A stretch of 51,051 nt of DNA from assembly GCA_934757945.1 (NCBI GenBank), contig CAKVLT010000005.1, positions 1 to 51,051 of the forward strand. The letters are read 5' to 3'. Under the pieces are notes generated by a model that saw nothing but the letters and a program-made list of their open reading frames with translations, was not told where the DNA came from and did not search any database. The stretch comes from an uncultured Bulleidia sp. (GTDB taxonomy: Bacteria; Bacillota_I; Bacilli_A; Erysipelotrichales; Erysipelotrichaceae). Shown here one piece after another: positions 25,006 to 32,236 of the stretch; the first letter of the stretch is position 1, and each line of letters starts with the position of its first letter. Made by a program: the position numbers and the translations under genes.

Positions 25006-25032
25006 TTCAAATCTGAATAGTTCATATTTGAA
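25006..25032. promoter_or_regulatory. Two tandem dyads, probable MarR operator
   Basis: TTCAAATCTGAA (25006-25017) and TTCATATTTGAA (25021-25032) share the form TTCA-N4-TGAA, with centres 15 bp apart. They lie 13-39 bp upstream of the marR-type start and downstream of a likely -10 (TACAAT on the minus strand). Confidence 0.5.
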
Positions 25033-25154
25033 CAATCTGTATTGTAATAAAATATGTACAGAATGCAATAGAAAAGAATCTGAAGGTTACGTGAACAAAG
25101 AAGGACAGGAGAAACAGAGGGAGCTTAAGGGAAACAATGTTACAAAAGAAAAAG

Positions 25155-25176
25155 ATTACACCAAAATGATGTGATC
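25155..25176. repeat. Left copy of an imperfect direct repeat flanking the rhuM module
   Basis: The 22 bases from 25155, with core CACCAAAATGATGT, match those at 28422-28443 except for three transitions. The two copies bracket the interrupted rhuM gene and its IS element. The sequence is itself a near-palindrome (GATTACA and TGTGATC at its ends). Confidence 0.5.
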
Positions 25177-25260
25177 AGATTCGAAAAGGGGTTATTGAAT
25201 TATATTCCATAAGAGTTGTATGCCACTTATTGTGTCCTCATAGCTGATATCAGCCGCATT

Positions 25261-26019
25261 TTATAAATCCAGTAAATTCATTACTAATTTTACCATTACA
25301 TCTTTCTCCTCCGGCCTTGATTCAGCAATCATTAAAGTGATAGCTACTAAAGTCCCATCACTTATGCGCTTAACTCCTTTCTGAAATAAAGCATTGTTTT
25401 TATCTAAAAATTCCAGAAAAAGTGATGCTGCAATTCTTTTGCAGCCGTCTGCATACGGATGATCGTTAATCATAAAGTATAATAGATTTGCTGCCTTTTC
25501 CTCGGCTGACGGATATGCATCCTGTCCAAACACACTTTGATATACTGTGGCTATTATGCCAGAAACTTTTCCAGCTTCTTTTTCCACTCCAAAAACATCT
25601 GTATTAAAAGAATCTCTCATTTCAGCAACCATTTGAACACAATCTTCATATGTAATGCGATATATAGGTTTATTTCCGTCTGGCTTGCTTAGTACCTGAT
25701 GATCATATTGATCTAACAAAAGTAATGCTTCTGTGTATTCATTTACAGCTCTAAGCACATCATACTCATTTATATTAAGTGCACCAGCAAGCATTCTGGT
25801 CTGAATATCAACCGTCTTCTCAAGAGCCTGAAGCCGCTTTTCATTGATAGCATAGCCTTGAATAATATACTGTTTTAAAACATTATTAGCCCATTTTCTA
25901 AAAGCTATACCTCTTTTGGAATTAACTCGATATCCTACGGACAAAATCATATCCAGGTTATATATTTTCGGTTTTCTTCCTCCTGAACTTTTGTCGGAAA
26001 AACCGACAGAAGTCTCATC
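25261..26019 (-). pseudogene. RhuM-Fic gene, 3' fragment (interrupted by IS200/IS605)
   Basis: The C-terminal 252 residues of a RhuM-type protein with a Fic/Doc-like domain. The visible frame begins DETSVGFSDKSSGGRKPK, then IYNLDMILSVGYRVNSKRG, the RhuM core. The C-terminal part has the Fic signature HPYADGCKRIAAS, close to the Doc form HPFxDGNKR. Fic/Doc proteins transfer nucleotide or phosphate groups to target proteins, and RhuM genes lie in mobile and toxin-like loci. The 5' part is at 28066-28239, separated by a 2046-bp insertion. An internal ATG in LDMIL could start a shorter protein of 229 residues that still has the Fic motif, so partial function is possible. Confidence 0.88.
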
Positions 26020-26035
26020 TATAAGCCATCAGAAG

Positions 26036-26062
26036 AGTACGCCGACCTCATAGGTCGGTGGT
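26036..26062. repeat. Left-end hairpin of the IS200/IS605 element
   Basis: GAGTAC is followed by a 7-bp perfect stem, CCGACCT / AGGTCGG, with the 3-nt loop CAT. It is the type of subterminal hairpin that TnpA recognises in single-stranded DNA. Confidence 0.8.
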
Positions 26063-26071
26063 AAATCAGCG

Positions 26072-26542
26072 TCACTGTTCTTTGATGTACTCTTGTACGA
26101 TTTCTACAGTGTTTGTACCCACAGAGCCTACAAAATAGCTGTTTGTCCAGAACACAGGTTTCCAATAGTATTCACTGACCTCTGTTGGATAATCACGTCT
26201 TGCAAGTCTTGCGGTTCTTGACTTCATCTTGTTAATCAGCTCCGTCAATTTTATATCTGGGGCATAATCAAACAGAATATGTATATGGTCTGGTTCACCA
26301 TTCATTTCACGAATGATGATATTTTCACTCTCCATAGTTTCACGAATCAAAGAATATACATACTCTTTAACTACTCTCTGCAATACTGGATTACGATATT
26401 TTGTAACCAATACGAGATGTGCTGACAGTAAGAAACAGCTGTGATTGTTGGTGTAATATGGCTTGTATGTGACTTTCTTAAATATGGTTAAACCCTTTAC
26501 AATGGATACTGTTATATGCTCTATACTATAAGTGTATTTCAT
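26072..26542 (-). CDS. tnpA: IS200/IS605 transposase TnpA (Y1 HUH family)
   Basis: This single-strand transposase cuts and joins the hairpin ends of the element. The 156-residue frame has the family opening NNHSCFLLSAHLVLVTKYRN, the HUH metal motif in EPDHIHILFDYAP, and the catalytic Tyr in TNSYFVGSVG. About 30 residues precede the usual family start (normally shortly before the HSCFLL region), so the true start may be internal, though no better start codon is visible. It is divergent from tnpB; their start codons are 24 bp apart. All key residues are present, so the enzyme is probably active. Confidence 0.93.
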   Translation of the reverse strand: MKYTYSIEHITVSIVKGLTIFKKVTYKPYYTNNHSCFLLSAHLVLVTKYRNPVLQRVVKEYVYSLIRETMESENIIIREMNGEPDHIHILFDYAPDIKLTELINKMKSRTARLARRDYPTEVSEYYWKPVFWTNSYFVGSVGTNTVEIVQEYIKEQ

Positions 26543-26565
26543 GGAAAGAAGGTGAATTACGACTT

Positions 26566-27882
26566 ATGTATAGAACAGACAGAATTTATGTGAGTAAACA
26601 ACATGAAATGTTTCCATATTTTGATGAACTAGCTCATAAAGCAAAGAATCTTTATAACGCTTCACTGTTCAGAATCCGTAACACTTTTACAGCACATGAT
26701 AAGACGAACGTGACATCTAATGAAAAAGAAGTTCTTGAGGAATTAGCACTTCTTAAGGGTCAGAAGACTTACCGTGTTCTTGGATATGGAATATTACAAA
26801 GATTGATGAGAGTTACTCAAAATCCAGACTTCTTTGCAGGTTTGCCTATGCAATCTGCTCAGGCCACTGTGAAACATGCATGTTCTGATTTTCAAAACTG
26901 GTTATCTGCATTAAGGAAGTACAAGCAGAATCCCGGTTTGTTTACTGGAAAGCCTCGCATGCCTGGGTACTGTAAGGGTGATATTACTATTCTTACTTTA
27001 ACTAATCAGGATGCCGTCATTTATGGTGATGAGCTGAAACTGCCTAAGACTAAACAAAGACTCAGGATACGTAAGAGACATAATGCAAGACTACAGGAAG
27101 TAAAAGTTTGTCCTGTGTCAGGTGGTTATGATATTTTGCTTGTGTATCAGGTTAAAGAACCATCAGCAGAAACTGGAACACATTCTGCAGCAGTTGACTT
27201 TGGTGTAGGTAATACTATGGCAGTTGTGGCAGATACTGGAGACAGTATTATCTTTAAGGGTGAATACATAAAAAGCATCAACCAGTATTTTAATAAAGAG
27301 AAAGCCTGGAGAGTCAGCGTAATGAGCAAAGGTAATACCACTTCCACTCGTGTATGGTCAAAAAAGCTGGATCAGCTTTCTGCATATAGAACAAACTATA
27401 TCAGAGACTGTTTCCATAAAATGAGCAGATTGTTATTGGAATGGTGTAAATCTCATGAAGTTGGATATCTTGTGTTAGGATCCAATAAGTTCTGGAAGCA
27501 GGAAGTCGATATTGATAAACGCAACAATCAGAACTTTGTAAGTATTCCTTTTGAAATGCTGAAATCCATGATTGAACTGAAATCTAATGAATATGGAATT
27601 ACGGTTATCAGACAGGAAGAGTCCTACACAAGCAAAGCAAGTTTCCTTGATCTGGACTTTATTCCTGTATACAGCGAAGAAGAGCCAGACAAAAAGTATC
27701 ACTTCTCCGGAAGAAGAATACATCGTGGATTGTACAAATCAGCAGATGGCACATTGATAAATGCAGATATTAACGGAGCTGCCAACATTCTCAGAAAAGC
27801 AGAGTGTGATGTAAGCCATATAACAATTGCAAGACTGTTAGATCCTGCAATTGTTGAATTTACAACTTTAAATTGTAAGTAA
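26566..27882 (+). CDS. tnpB: TnpB RNA-guided nuclease of the IS200/IS605 element
   Basis: A 438-residue TnpB, the ancestor-type of Cas12 nucleases, guided by an RNA from the element's right end to cut the empty target site. RuvC motif I is AVDFGVGNTMAVV and motif III is DGTLINADINGAANILRK. At the usual motif II place the sequence is YLVLGSNKFWKQ, with no Glu; a Glu pair occurs later in RQEESYTSKASF. The four-Cys zinc ribbon of classical TnpB is absent: the region has SYTSKASFLD where CxxC is expected. This matches a TnpB subgroup with a moved catalytic Glu. GGTG lies upstream of the ATG. It is full length and apparently intact. Confidence 0.92.
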   Translation: MYRTDRIYVSKQHEMFPYFDELAHKAKNLYNASLFRIRNTFTAHDKTNVTSNEKEVLEELALLKGQKTYRVLGYGILQRLMRVTQNPDFFAGLPMQSAQATVKHACSDFQNWLSALRKYKQNPGLFTGKPRMPGYCKGDITILTLTNQDAVIYGDELKLPKTKQRLRIRKRHNARLQEVKVCPVSGGYDILLVYQVKEPSAETGTHSAAVDFGVGNTMAVVADTGDSIIFKGEYIKSINQYFNKEKAWRVSVMSKGNTTSTRVWSKKLDQLSAYRTNYIRDCFHKMSRLLLEWCKSHEVGYLVLGSNKFWKQEVDIDKRNNQNFVSIPFEMLKSMIELKSNEYGITVIRQEESYTSKASFLDLDFIPVYSEEEPDKKYHFSGRRIHRGLYKSADGTLINADINGAANILRKAECDVSHITIARLLDPAIVEFTTLNCK

Positions 27883-28065
27883 CCGTGTAGAAACGGTAGA
27901 GGCCGAGTGAACCGACCATTGTGAAACCGTAGTGATAGTCTTGTAAACGATGTGTAACTGCCAAGCCACATAAATTAAAATCCTTTGGACAGTAACTTGT
28001 TACTGATTGCAGTACAAGAGTACATCAAAAGGATACCACATCTGAACTACGTATCAGGTGGGGTA
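27883..28065 (+). ncRNA. Putative omega RNA (reRNA) scaffold and IS right end
   Basis: These 183 bp after the tnpB stop hold no gene but several complementary stretches, such as ACCGTGTAGAAACGGT (27892-27907) and the terminal hairpin CATCTGA/TCAGGTG. In IS200/IS605 elements the TnpB guide RNA ends here and takes its guide from the flanking host DNA. The predicted guide therefore begins at 28066 (GTTCATTTCTCCAGAAGC). Boundaries are inferred. Confidence 0.55.
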
Positions 28066-28239
28066 GTTCATTTCTCCAGAAGCAAGAATATTTGTAATAT
28101 GCTCACTTATAGTAGCATGCTTAACATCAAACAATACTTCCATTTGTTTCTGTGTCAACCAGACTGTTTCCTGTTCGGGATTTATCTGAACTTCGATATT
28201 AATGTTTTCATCCGTAAACAATACTATTTCATTTTTCAT
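28066..28239 (-). pseudogene. RhuM-Fic gene, 5' fragment
   Basis: The first 58 codons of the interrupted RhuM gene: MKNEIVLFTDENINIEVQIN, then the helix-turn-helix-like ETVWLTQKQMEVLFDVKHAT and ISEHITNILASGEMN. The frame then runs three codons into the IS and stops. Joining it to 26019 gives a continuous 310-codon protein, close to the family length. The frame and spacing at the join (GEMN-DETSVG) are those of intact RhuM proteins. The upstream region has a purine-rich AAGGGGAAG before the ATG. Confidence 0.85.
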
Positions 28240-28400
28240 TCACCACTTCCCCTTTGCTTTATTCATCTATACCATTTAACCTTCTATCATTCATTTTGTT
28301 TACTTCTACAAATGGAAATTTATCACTCTGTATTATTAAGCGACATATCCACCAAATTCCTAATCTGATCTCTCTGCATGTGAACTAGTGTTACTGTTTT

Positions 28401-28414
28401 TTTACTTAAGTAAA
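28401..28414. repeat. Perfect 14-bp palindrome
   Basis: TTTACTTAAGTAAA reads the same on both strands. It lies about 165 bp upstream of the rhuM 5' fragment and next to the right copy of the direct repeat, so it may be an operator or part of a recombination site. Confidence 0.4.
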
Positions 28415-28421
28415 GACAAAA

Positions 28422-28443
28422 ATTGCACCGAAATGATGTAATC
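28422..28443. repeat. Right copy of the direct repeat flanking the rhuM module
   Basis: Its core, CACCGAAATGATGT, lies in a 22-base stretch that matches 25155-25176 at 19 positions, in the same orientation. Confidence 0.5.
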
Positions 28444-28471
28444 TTAGAACACAGATCAATTAACAATATGT

Positions 28472-28798
28472 TCATAATCCAAGGATGGTAAAACATCCGT
28501 AGGTTTCTAATGTGTTTTCTGCCCATGGTATCCATTCTTCATATAAAGAAGTATTTTCTATATTCTTATATTCCAGAATGAGTGACCAGGTATCTTTATC
28601 TATACAGGTAATCCCATAGGGGTCAAAGGAAGGTACTGCAGTCATTAAAATAGTCATACATTCAAAACTTTCTTCACTGTTTGCTTTTAAAAGTAATGAC
28701 TTTGGATTCCATAAGTCTGCATGAGATGCAGGTTTACCAGGATAGAATTCATAGTAATCAGTTCCTTTTCTATCTTCAGGTAAGGTGAAAATACTCAT
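28472..28798 (-). CDS. Hypothetical protein, 108 residues, coupled to yigZ
   Basis: A small soluble, acidic protein (MSIFTLPEDRKGTDYYEFYP at the start, many Trp and Tyr). It overlaps the yigZ stop codon by 4 bp and has GGAGG just upstream of its ATG, so it is expressed with yigZ. I recognise no family, catalytic motif, signal peptide or membrane segment. The pattern of aromatic residues suggests a compact beta-rich domain. Its role is unknown; the coupling suggests it is a real gene. Confidence 0.6.
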   Translation of the reverse strand: MSIFTLPEDRKGTDYYEFYPGKPASHADLWNPKSLLLKANSEESFECMTILMTAVPSFDPYGITCIDKDTWSLILEYKNIENTSLYEEWIPWAENTLETYGCFTILGL

Positions 28799-29412
28799 TG
28801 TGTATCCTCCTGGACAACAGTTTCTATAAGATCCTGTCTTAAGAATACAGGTGTGACATCACCATGGGTAATATCTCTTACAGATTCCATAAAGCCCTGG
28901 ATGGAAGTGGCATAGAGTATTTCAATAGCTTCTCCATAGAGTATTTCCTGTATCTCACCGTTTTTTCTTAGCCATGTCTCTAAAGATCCCTGCATGGAAT
29001 AAGGATAGGACAGTCTGTAGATATCTACAGGGACATCAATGGTTTTAGGGGCCAGTTCGATGGCCTGGGATACACTGGAGGAATAGGCTCTGATCAATCC
29101 TCCTGCTCCTAATTTAATACCGCCAAAGTATCTGACAACACAGGCAGTAATATCCTGTATGTCTGTTTTTTTGATAGCTTCTAACATAGGTACTCCTGCA
29201 GTACCTGCAGGTTCTCCGTTATCACTGGATCTTTGAATGGTACCGTTTTGTAAAGAATAGGCAGTACATACATGGGTGCTGTCAGGGTGTTTGTGACGCA
29301 CAAGGTCTATAAAGTCACGTGCTTCCTGTTCTGTACGTGTCTGTTTTAAGTAGGTCAGAAATTGAGATTTTTTGATAATCTGTTCATGTAAAAATTCTTC
29401 TTGTATACGCAT
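28795..29412 (-). CDS. yigZ: YigZ/IMPACT family protein
   Basis: A 205-residue cytosolic protein with the UPF0029/IMPACT core: FLTYLKQTRTEQEARDFI, the STHVCTAY motif, the SSDNGEPAGTAGVPMLEAI signature, and VVRYFGGIKLGAGGLIRAYS, followed by the C-terminal DUF1949-like domain. Eukaryotic IMPACT influences translation control; the bacterial role is unclear, perhaps linked to ribosomes or proline peptides. The ATG at 29412 is chosen because an upstream start would lie before the -10 box. It is divergent from mutL, and both promoters use the same AT-rich 7 bp. Confidence 0.88.
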   Translation of the reverse strand: MRIQEEFLHEQIIKKSQFLTYLKQTRTEQEARDFIDLVRHKHPDSTHVCTAYSLQNGTIQRSSDNGEPAGTAGVPMLEAIKKTDIQDITACVVRYFGGIKLGAGGLIRAYSSSVSQAIELAPKTIDVPVDIYRLSYPYSMQGSLETWLRKNGEIQEILYGEAIEILYATSIQGFMESVRDITHGDVTPVFLRQDLIETVVQEDTQ

Positions 29413-29429
29413 AGGTTCTCTTATCTTAG

Positions 29430-29439
29430 TGGTATTATA
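29430..29439. promoter_or_regulatory. Overlapping divergent -10 boxes of mutL and yigZ
   Basis: On the plus strand TGG-TATTAT (29433-29438) is an extended -10 lying 7 nt before the mutL ATG. On the minus strand the overlapping bases 29439-29434 read TATAAT, 21 nt before the yigZ ATG. Only one polymerase could occupy the site at a time. Confidence 0.6.
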
Positions 29440-29445
29440 TAGTGG

Positions 29446-31257
29446 ATGAGTAGAATAAAGCAATTAGATTCCCAGATAGCCAATATGATCGCAGCCGGCG
29501 AGGTTGTGGAAAGACCAATGGGCGTAGTGAAAGAATTAGTGGAAAATGCCATAGATGCAGGAAGTACAAGAATAGAGGTATCTGTTATTGAAGGAGGTAT
29601 TACCTCATTGACGGTAGAAGATAACGGATGTGGTATGGATCATGAAGATGCCAGAAATGCCTTTTTAAGACATGCGACAAGTAAGATTTCTCAGCAGAAT
29701 GATTTATGGAACATTCATACATTGGGGTTCCGTGGAGAGGCTTTACCTTCCATTGCGTCTGTGAGCAAACTGACATTATGTACAAGTGATGGAGAAGATG
29801 CCACAAGAGTGGTGATGGAATATGGTGAAGAGAAAGTATATGAATCCTATGCCTGTCCTACAGGTACGTCTATTACTGTAGAAGGTCTTTTCTATAAGAC
29901 ACCGGCAAGATTAAAACATTTACGTGCAGCTTCCTATGAAGCAAGCCTGATTCAGTCTGTTATACATTCCTTTGCCTTATCTCATCCTGAAATAGCCTTC
30001 AGGTTTATCAATGAAGGAAGAGATGTGTTCAGAAGTACCGGGAACAATAATCTTCTGGAAGTCTTATTTCAGGTATATGGAAGAGGTCCTGCAGAAAATG
30101 CAGTAAAAGTGGATTTTGAAGACTTTGATTATCATGTCAGTGGGTATGTAGTCAAACCGGTATTGAATCGTGCTAACAGAAATGGCATGCAGATATTTTT
30201 AAATGGCAGAATGGTCAAGGATAACAAGCTGTATAAAGCCGTGATGGAAGGATATGAAGGACAGTTACCTCAGGGAAGATTTCCTGTTGTAGTCTTGCAT
30301 ATAGAAATGGATCCGCATATTCTGGATGTCAATGTGCATCCAAGTAAGTGGGAAGTCAGATTATCCAAATTTAATCAGCTGGAATATCTTTTGAAAACAG
30401 AGTTGAAGAAAGTATTACAGGTCAGCGCTCCTTTGGTAGAAGTACAGCCTAAGCCAATACAACAGACATATTACAGACCGATGAAACTGGAACTGGATAC
30501 AGTAGAGGAAAGTACTCCCGCTCCAGTAGTGCCACAACACTCAGCGGTATTTCAAGAACCTGTATCTGCAGAAGAGGAGAAAAAACCTACAGTACAAGTT
30601 ACTCCGGTGGAAGAAGTGCCTGTGTTTGTTGAGGAAGAAACAAAGCCTGCAGTAAAAGCAGTTCAGGAAGAACCTGAAGAAATCTATGAGCCTGTAACTA
30701 TACCTTCCATGGAAGTGATTGGTATGTACAGAAACAGATATATTCTTTGTCAAAGTGAAGCAGGACTTGTGGTTGTGGATGATCATGCCTTAAGACAAAG
30801 AGTGCTGTATGAAAAGCTTGTAGAAGCTATGCAGAACAGTACGGCTGTGGAAGATGTACTGGTGCCATATACACTGCATGTATCTCAGGATGTGATTGAC
30901 AGACTGGAAGAATTGAACGAGGCCATTCAGGTATGGCATATTGCGTTTGAAGAGTTTGGTAAAGATACCTTACTTGTAAGAAGTATTCCTTCCTGGATGA
31001 AGGAAATAGATGTACAGAGTTTTCTGCAGGATATTACAGATGCCTTTTTAGAGGATTCTCATGTGTCCTTCACTTCTTCTTATGTCAGAAAACTTGTCAG
31101 TAAGAACAGAGTGAAAAAAGAAGTGCATTACTCTATAGAAGAATGCAGAAAAGAAATAGAACTTTTAAAACAGTGTAAGAATCCTGTATCTACTGCAGAT
31201 GGAAAAACCATCTTTGTGGTTGTGGAAGACAGGGCATTGTTAAAGGAATTTAAATAA
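29446..31257 (+). CDS. mutL: DNA mismatch repair protein MutL
   Basis: A 603-residue MutL. The GHKL ATPase domain is complete: MGVVKELVENAIDAGSTRIE, VEDNGCGMD, the FRGEALPSIASVSKL loop and TPARLKHL. A long acidic linker rich in Val/Glu/Pro (about residues 340-415) joins the C-terminal dimerisation domain. The endonuclease motif DQHAxxExxxxE of MutH-less bacteria reads DDHALRQRVLYE here, with Gln for the first Glu, and the CPHGRP motif is replaced by CKNPVSTADG. Nicking activity is therefore doubtful. The mRNA seems leaderless. miaA follows after 1 bp, the usual order in Bacillota; mutS is not in the window. Confidence 0.95.
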   Translation: MSRIKQLDSQIANMIAAGEVVERPMGVVKELVENAIDAGSTRIEVSVIEGGITSLTVEDNGCGMDHEDARNAFLRHATSKISQQNDLWNIHTLGFRGEALPSIASVSKLTLCTSDGEDATRVVMEYGEEKVYESYACPTGTSITVEGLFYKTPARLKHLRAASYEASLIQSVIHSFALSHPEIAFRFINEGRDVFRSTGNNNLLEVLFQVYGRGPAENAVKVDFEDFDYHVSGYVVKPVLNRANRNGMQIFLNGRMVKDNKLYKAVMEGYEGQLPQGRFPVVVLHIEMDPHILDVNVHPSKWEVRLSKFNQLEYLLKTELKKVLQVSAPLVEVQPKPIQQTYYRPMKLELDTVEESTPAPVVPQHSAVFQEPVSAEEEKKPTVQVTPVEEVPVFVEEETKPAVKAVQEEPEEIYEPVTIPSMEVIGMYRNRYILCQSEAGLVVVDDHALRQRVLYEKLVEAMQNSTAVEDVLVPYTLHVSQDVIDRLEELNEAIQVWHIAFEEFGKDTLLVRSIPSWMKEIDVQSFLQDITDAFLEDSHVSFTSSYVRKLVSKNRVKKEVHYSIEECRKEIELLKQCKNPVSTADGKTIFVVVEDRALLKEFK

Positions 31258-31258
31258 G

Positions 31259-32158
31259 ATGAAGAAAGTATTAGTCATAGCAGGTCCTACTGCTTCGGGA
31301 AAGTCTGATTTTGCAGTGGAAGTTGCTAAGAAGGTGGGGGGTATCATCCTTTCCGGTGATTCCATTCAGGTGTATAAGGGACTGGATATAGGTTCGGGAA
31401 AGGTGACAGAAGAAGAAATGCAGGGTGTTCCGCATTATCTGATAGATATACTGGATCCAAAGGAACCATACAGTGTTGCACAGTTTCAAAAAGAAGCCCG
31501 TGCTGTTATTGACAAAAGTGATACATTACCAATTGTCTGCGGAGGGACGGGATTATATGTGAAAGCCTGTATCTATGATTATGTCTTTGGTGAAGAAAGA
31601 GAGCAGAGTGTAGATCCTGCTTTAGAACAGTATTCCAATGAAGAATTGTATGACAGATTACAAAAGGCAGATCCTCAGCAGGCATTAAAGATTCATCCAA
31701 ATAACAGAAGAAGAGTATTAAGAGCTTTAACGCTCATTCAGCAGAATCAAAGACCTATGTCTGAAATGAATGAAGAACAGGAACATACGCCAATCTATGA
31801 TGCCTTTATCGCCTGTACTACCATGGAAAGAGAACTGTTATATTCCAGGATTAATCAACGCGTAGAAAACATGTTTGCCAGTGGACTTCAACAGGAAATA
31901 CAAGGGTTACTGAAGAAGGGTATTACTTTTGAAGATGGCTGTATGAAAGGGATTGGGTATAAAGAATGGGAACCATACTTTAAGCAGGAATGTACAGTAG
32001 AAGAAGTGAAACAGACAATTCAGAAACATTCCCGTCAGTTTGCAAAAAAACAGTTTACCTGGTTCAGACATCAGATGGATGTACACTGGTTTGATCCTCA
32101 GAATGCTGAGGACAGAAAGCGTATGATTGGTGAAATTGAAGAGTGGGTAAACAATTGA
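31259..32158 (+). CDS. miaA: tRNA dimethylallyltransferase MiaA
   Basis: MiaA adds a dimethylallyl group to A37 of tRNAs that read codons starting with U, improving reading accuracy. The 299-residue protein has the P-loop VIAGPTASGKSDFAV at the start, the substrate motif GDSIQVYKGLDIGSGK, PHYLIDILDP, the VCGGTGLYVKA motif, and a C-terminal KKQFTWFRHQ segment, all typical. Its length is normal. The ATG lies 2 nt after the mutL stop with AAGGA inside the end of mutL, so translation is coupled. The next gene has its own promoter. Confidence 0.96.
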   Translation: MKKVLVIAGPTASGKSDFAVEVAKKVGGIILSGDSIQVYKGLDIGSGKVTEEEMQGVPHYLIDILDPKEPYSVAQFQKEARAVIDKSDTLPIVCGGTGLYVKACIYDYVFGEEREQSVDPALEQYSNEELYDRLQKADPQQALKIHPNNRRRVLRALTLIQQNQRPMSEMNEEQEHTPIYDAFIACTTMERELLYSRINQRVENMFASGLQQEIQGLLKKGITFEDGCMKGIGYKEWEPYFKQECTVEEVKQTIQKHSRQFAKKQFTWFRHQMDVHWFDPQNAEDRKRMIGEIEEWVNN

Positions 32159-32178
32159 GTGCGTTTGTCGTACATCAT

Positions 32179-32228
32179 TTGACTTTGGGTGTAATCTCAT
32201 TACACTATAGATATATCGATGAAAGGAG
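32179..32228 (+). promoter_or_regulatory. Promoter, palindrome and RBS of the Bax-inhibitor-like gene
   Basis: TTGACT (32179-32184) is a near-consensus -35; TACACT (32201-32206), 16 bp on, can serve as the -10. Between and across them lies the exact palindrome GTGTAAT-CTC-ATTACAC (32189-32205), well placed for a repressor. AAAGGAG (32222-32228) is the Shine-Dalgarno for the ATG at 32237. Confidence 0.55.
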
Positions 32229-32236
32229 TGAGTTCT

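Larger units (their letters stand above)
26020..28065 (+). mobile_element. IS200/IS605 family element with divergent tnpA and tnpB
   Basis: This 2046-bp element is inserted in a RhuM-Fic gene. Its boundaries come from the host reading frame: the flanks join as GEMN|DETSVG with no lost or gained base, and there is no target duplication, as expected for this family. The left end carries the perfect hairpin CCGACCT/AGGTCGG (26042-26048, 26052-26058) after GAGTAC. The right end has CATCTGA/TCAGGTG (28040-28046, 28055-28061). tnpA reads left and tnpB reads right, the IS605 arrangement. Both genes look intact, so the insertion may be recent and the element active. Confidence 0.88.

Noticed and set aside
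25985..26010. TGTCGG / CCGACA hairpin beside the IS left end
   Set aside because: It is inside the rhuM coding sequence (SVGFSD) and outside the restored junction, so it is not part of the element, though it may have helped form the single-stranded target.
27985..28368. A 127-codon plus-strand frame across the IS right end
   Set aside because: It is the reverse of the rhuM 5' fragment, crosses the insertion junction and has no ribosome site or family resemblance.
28323..28535. A 70-codon minus-strand frame before rhuM
   Set aside because: It overlaps the end of the yigZ-partner gene and the direct repeat, and has no recognisable features.
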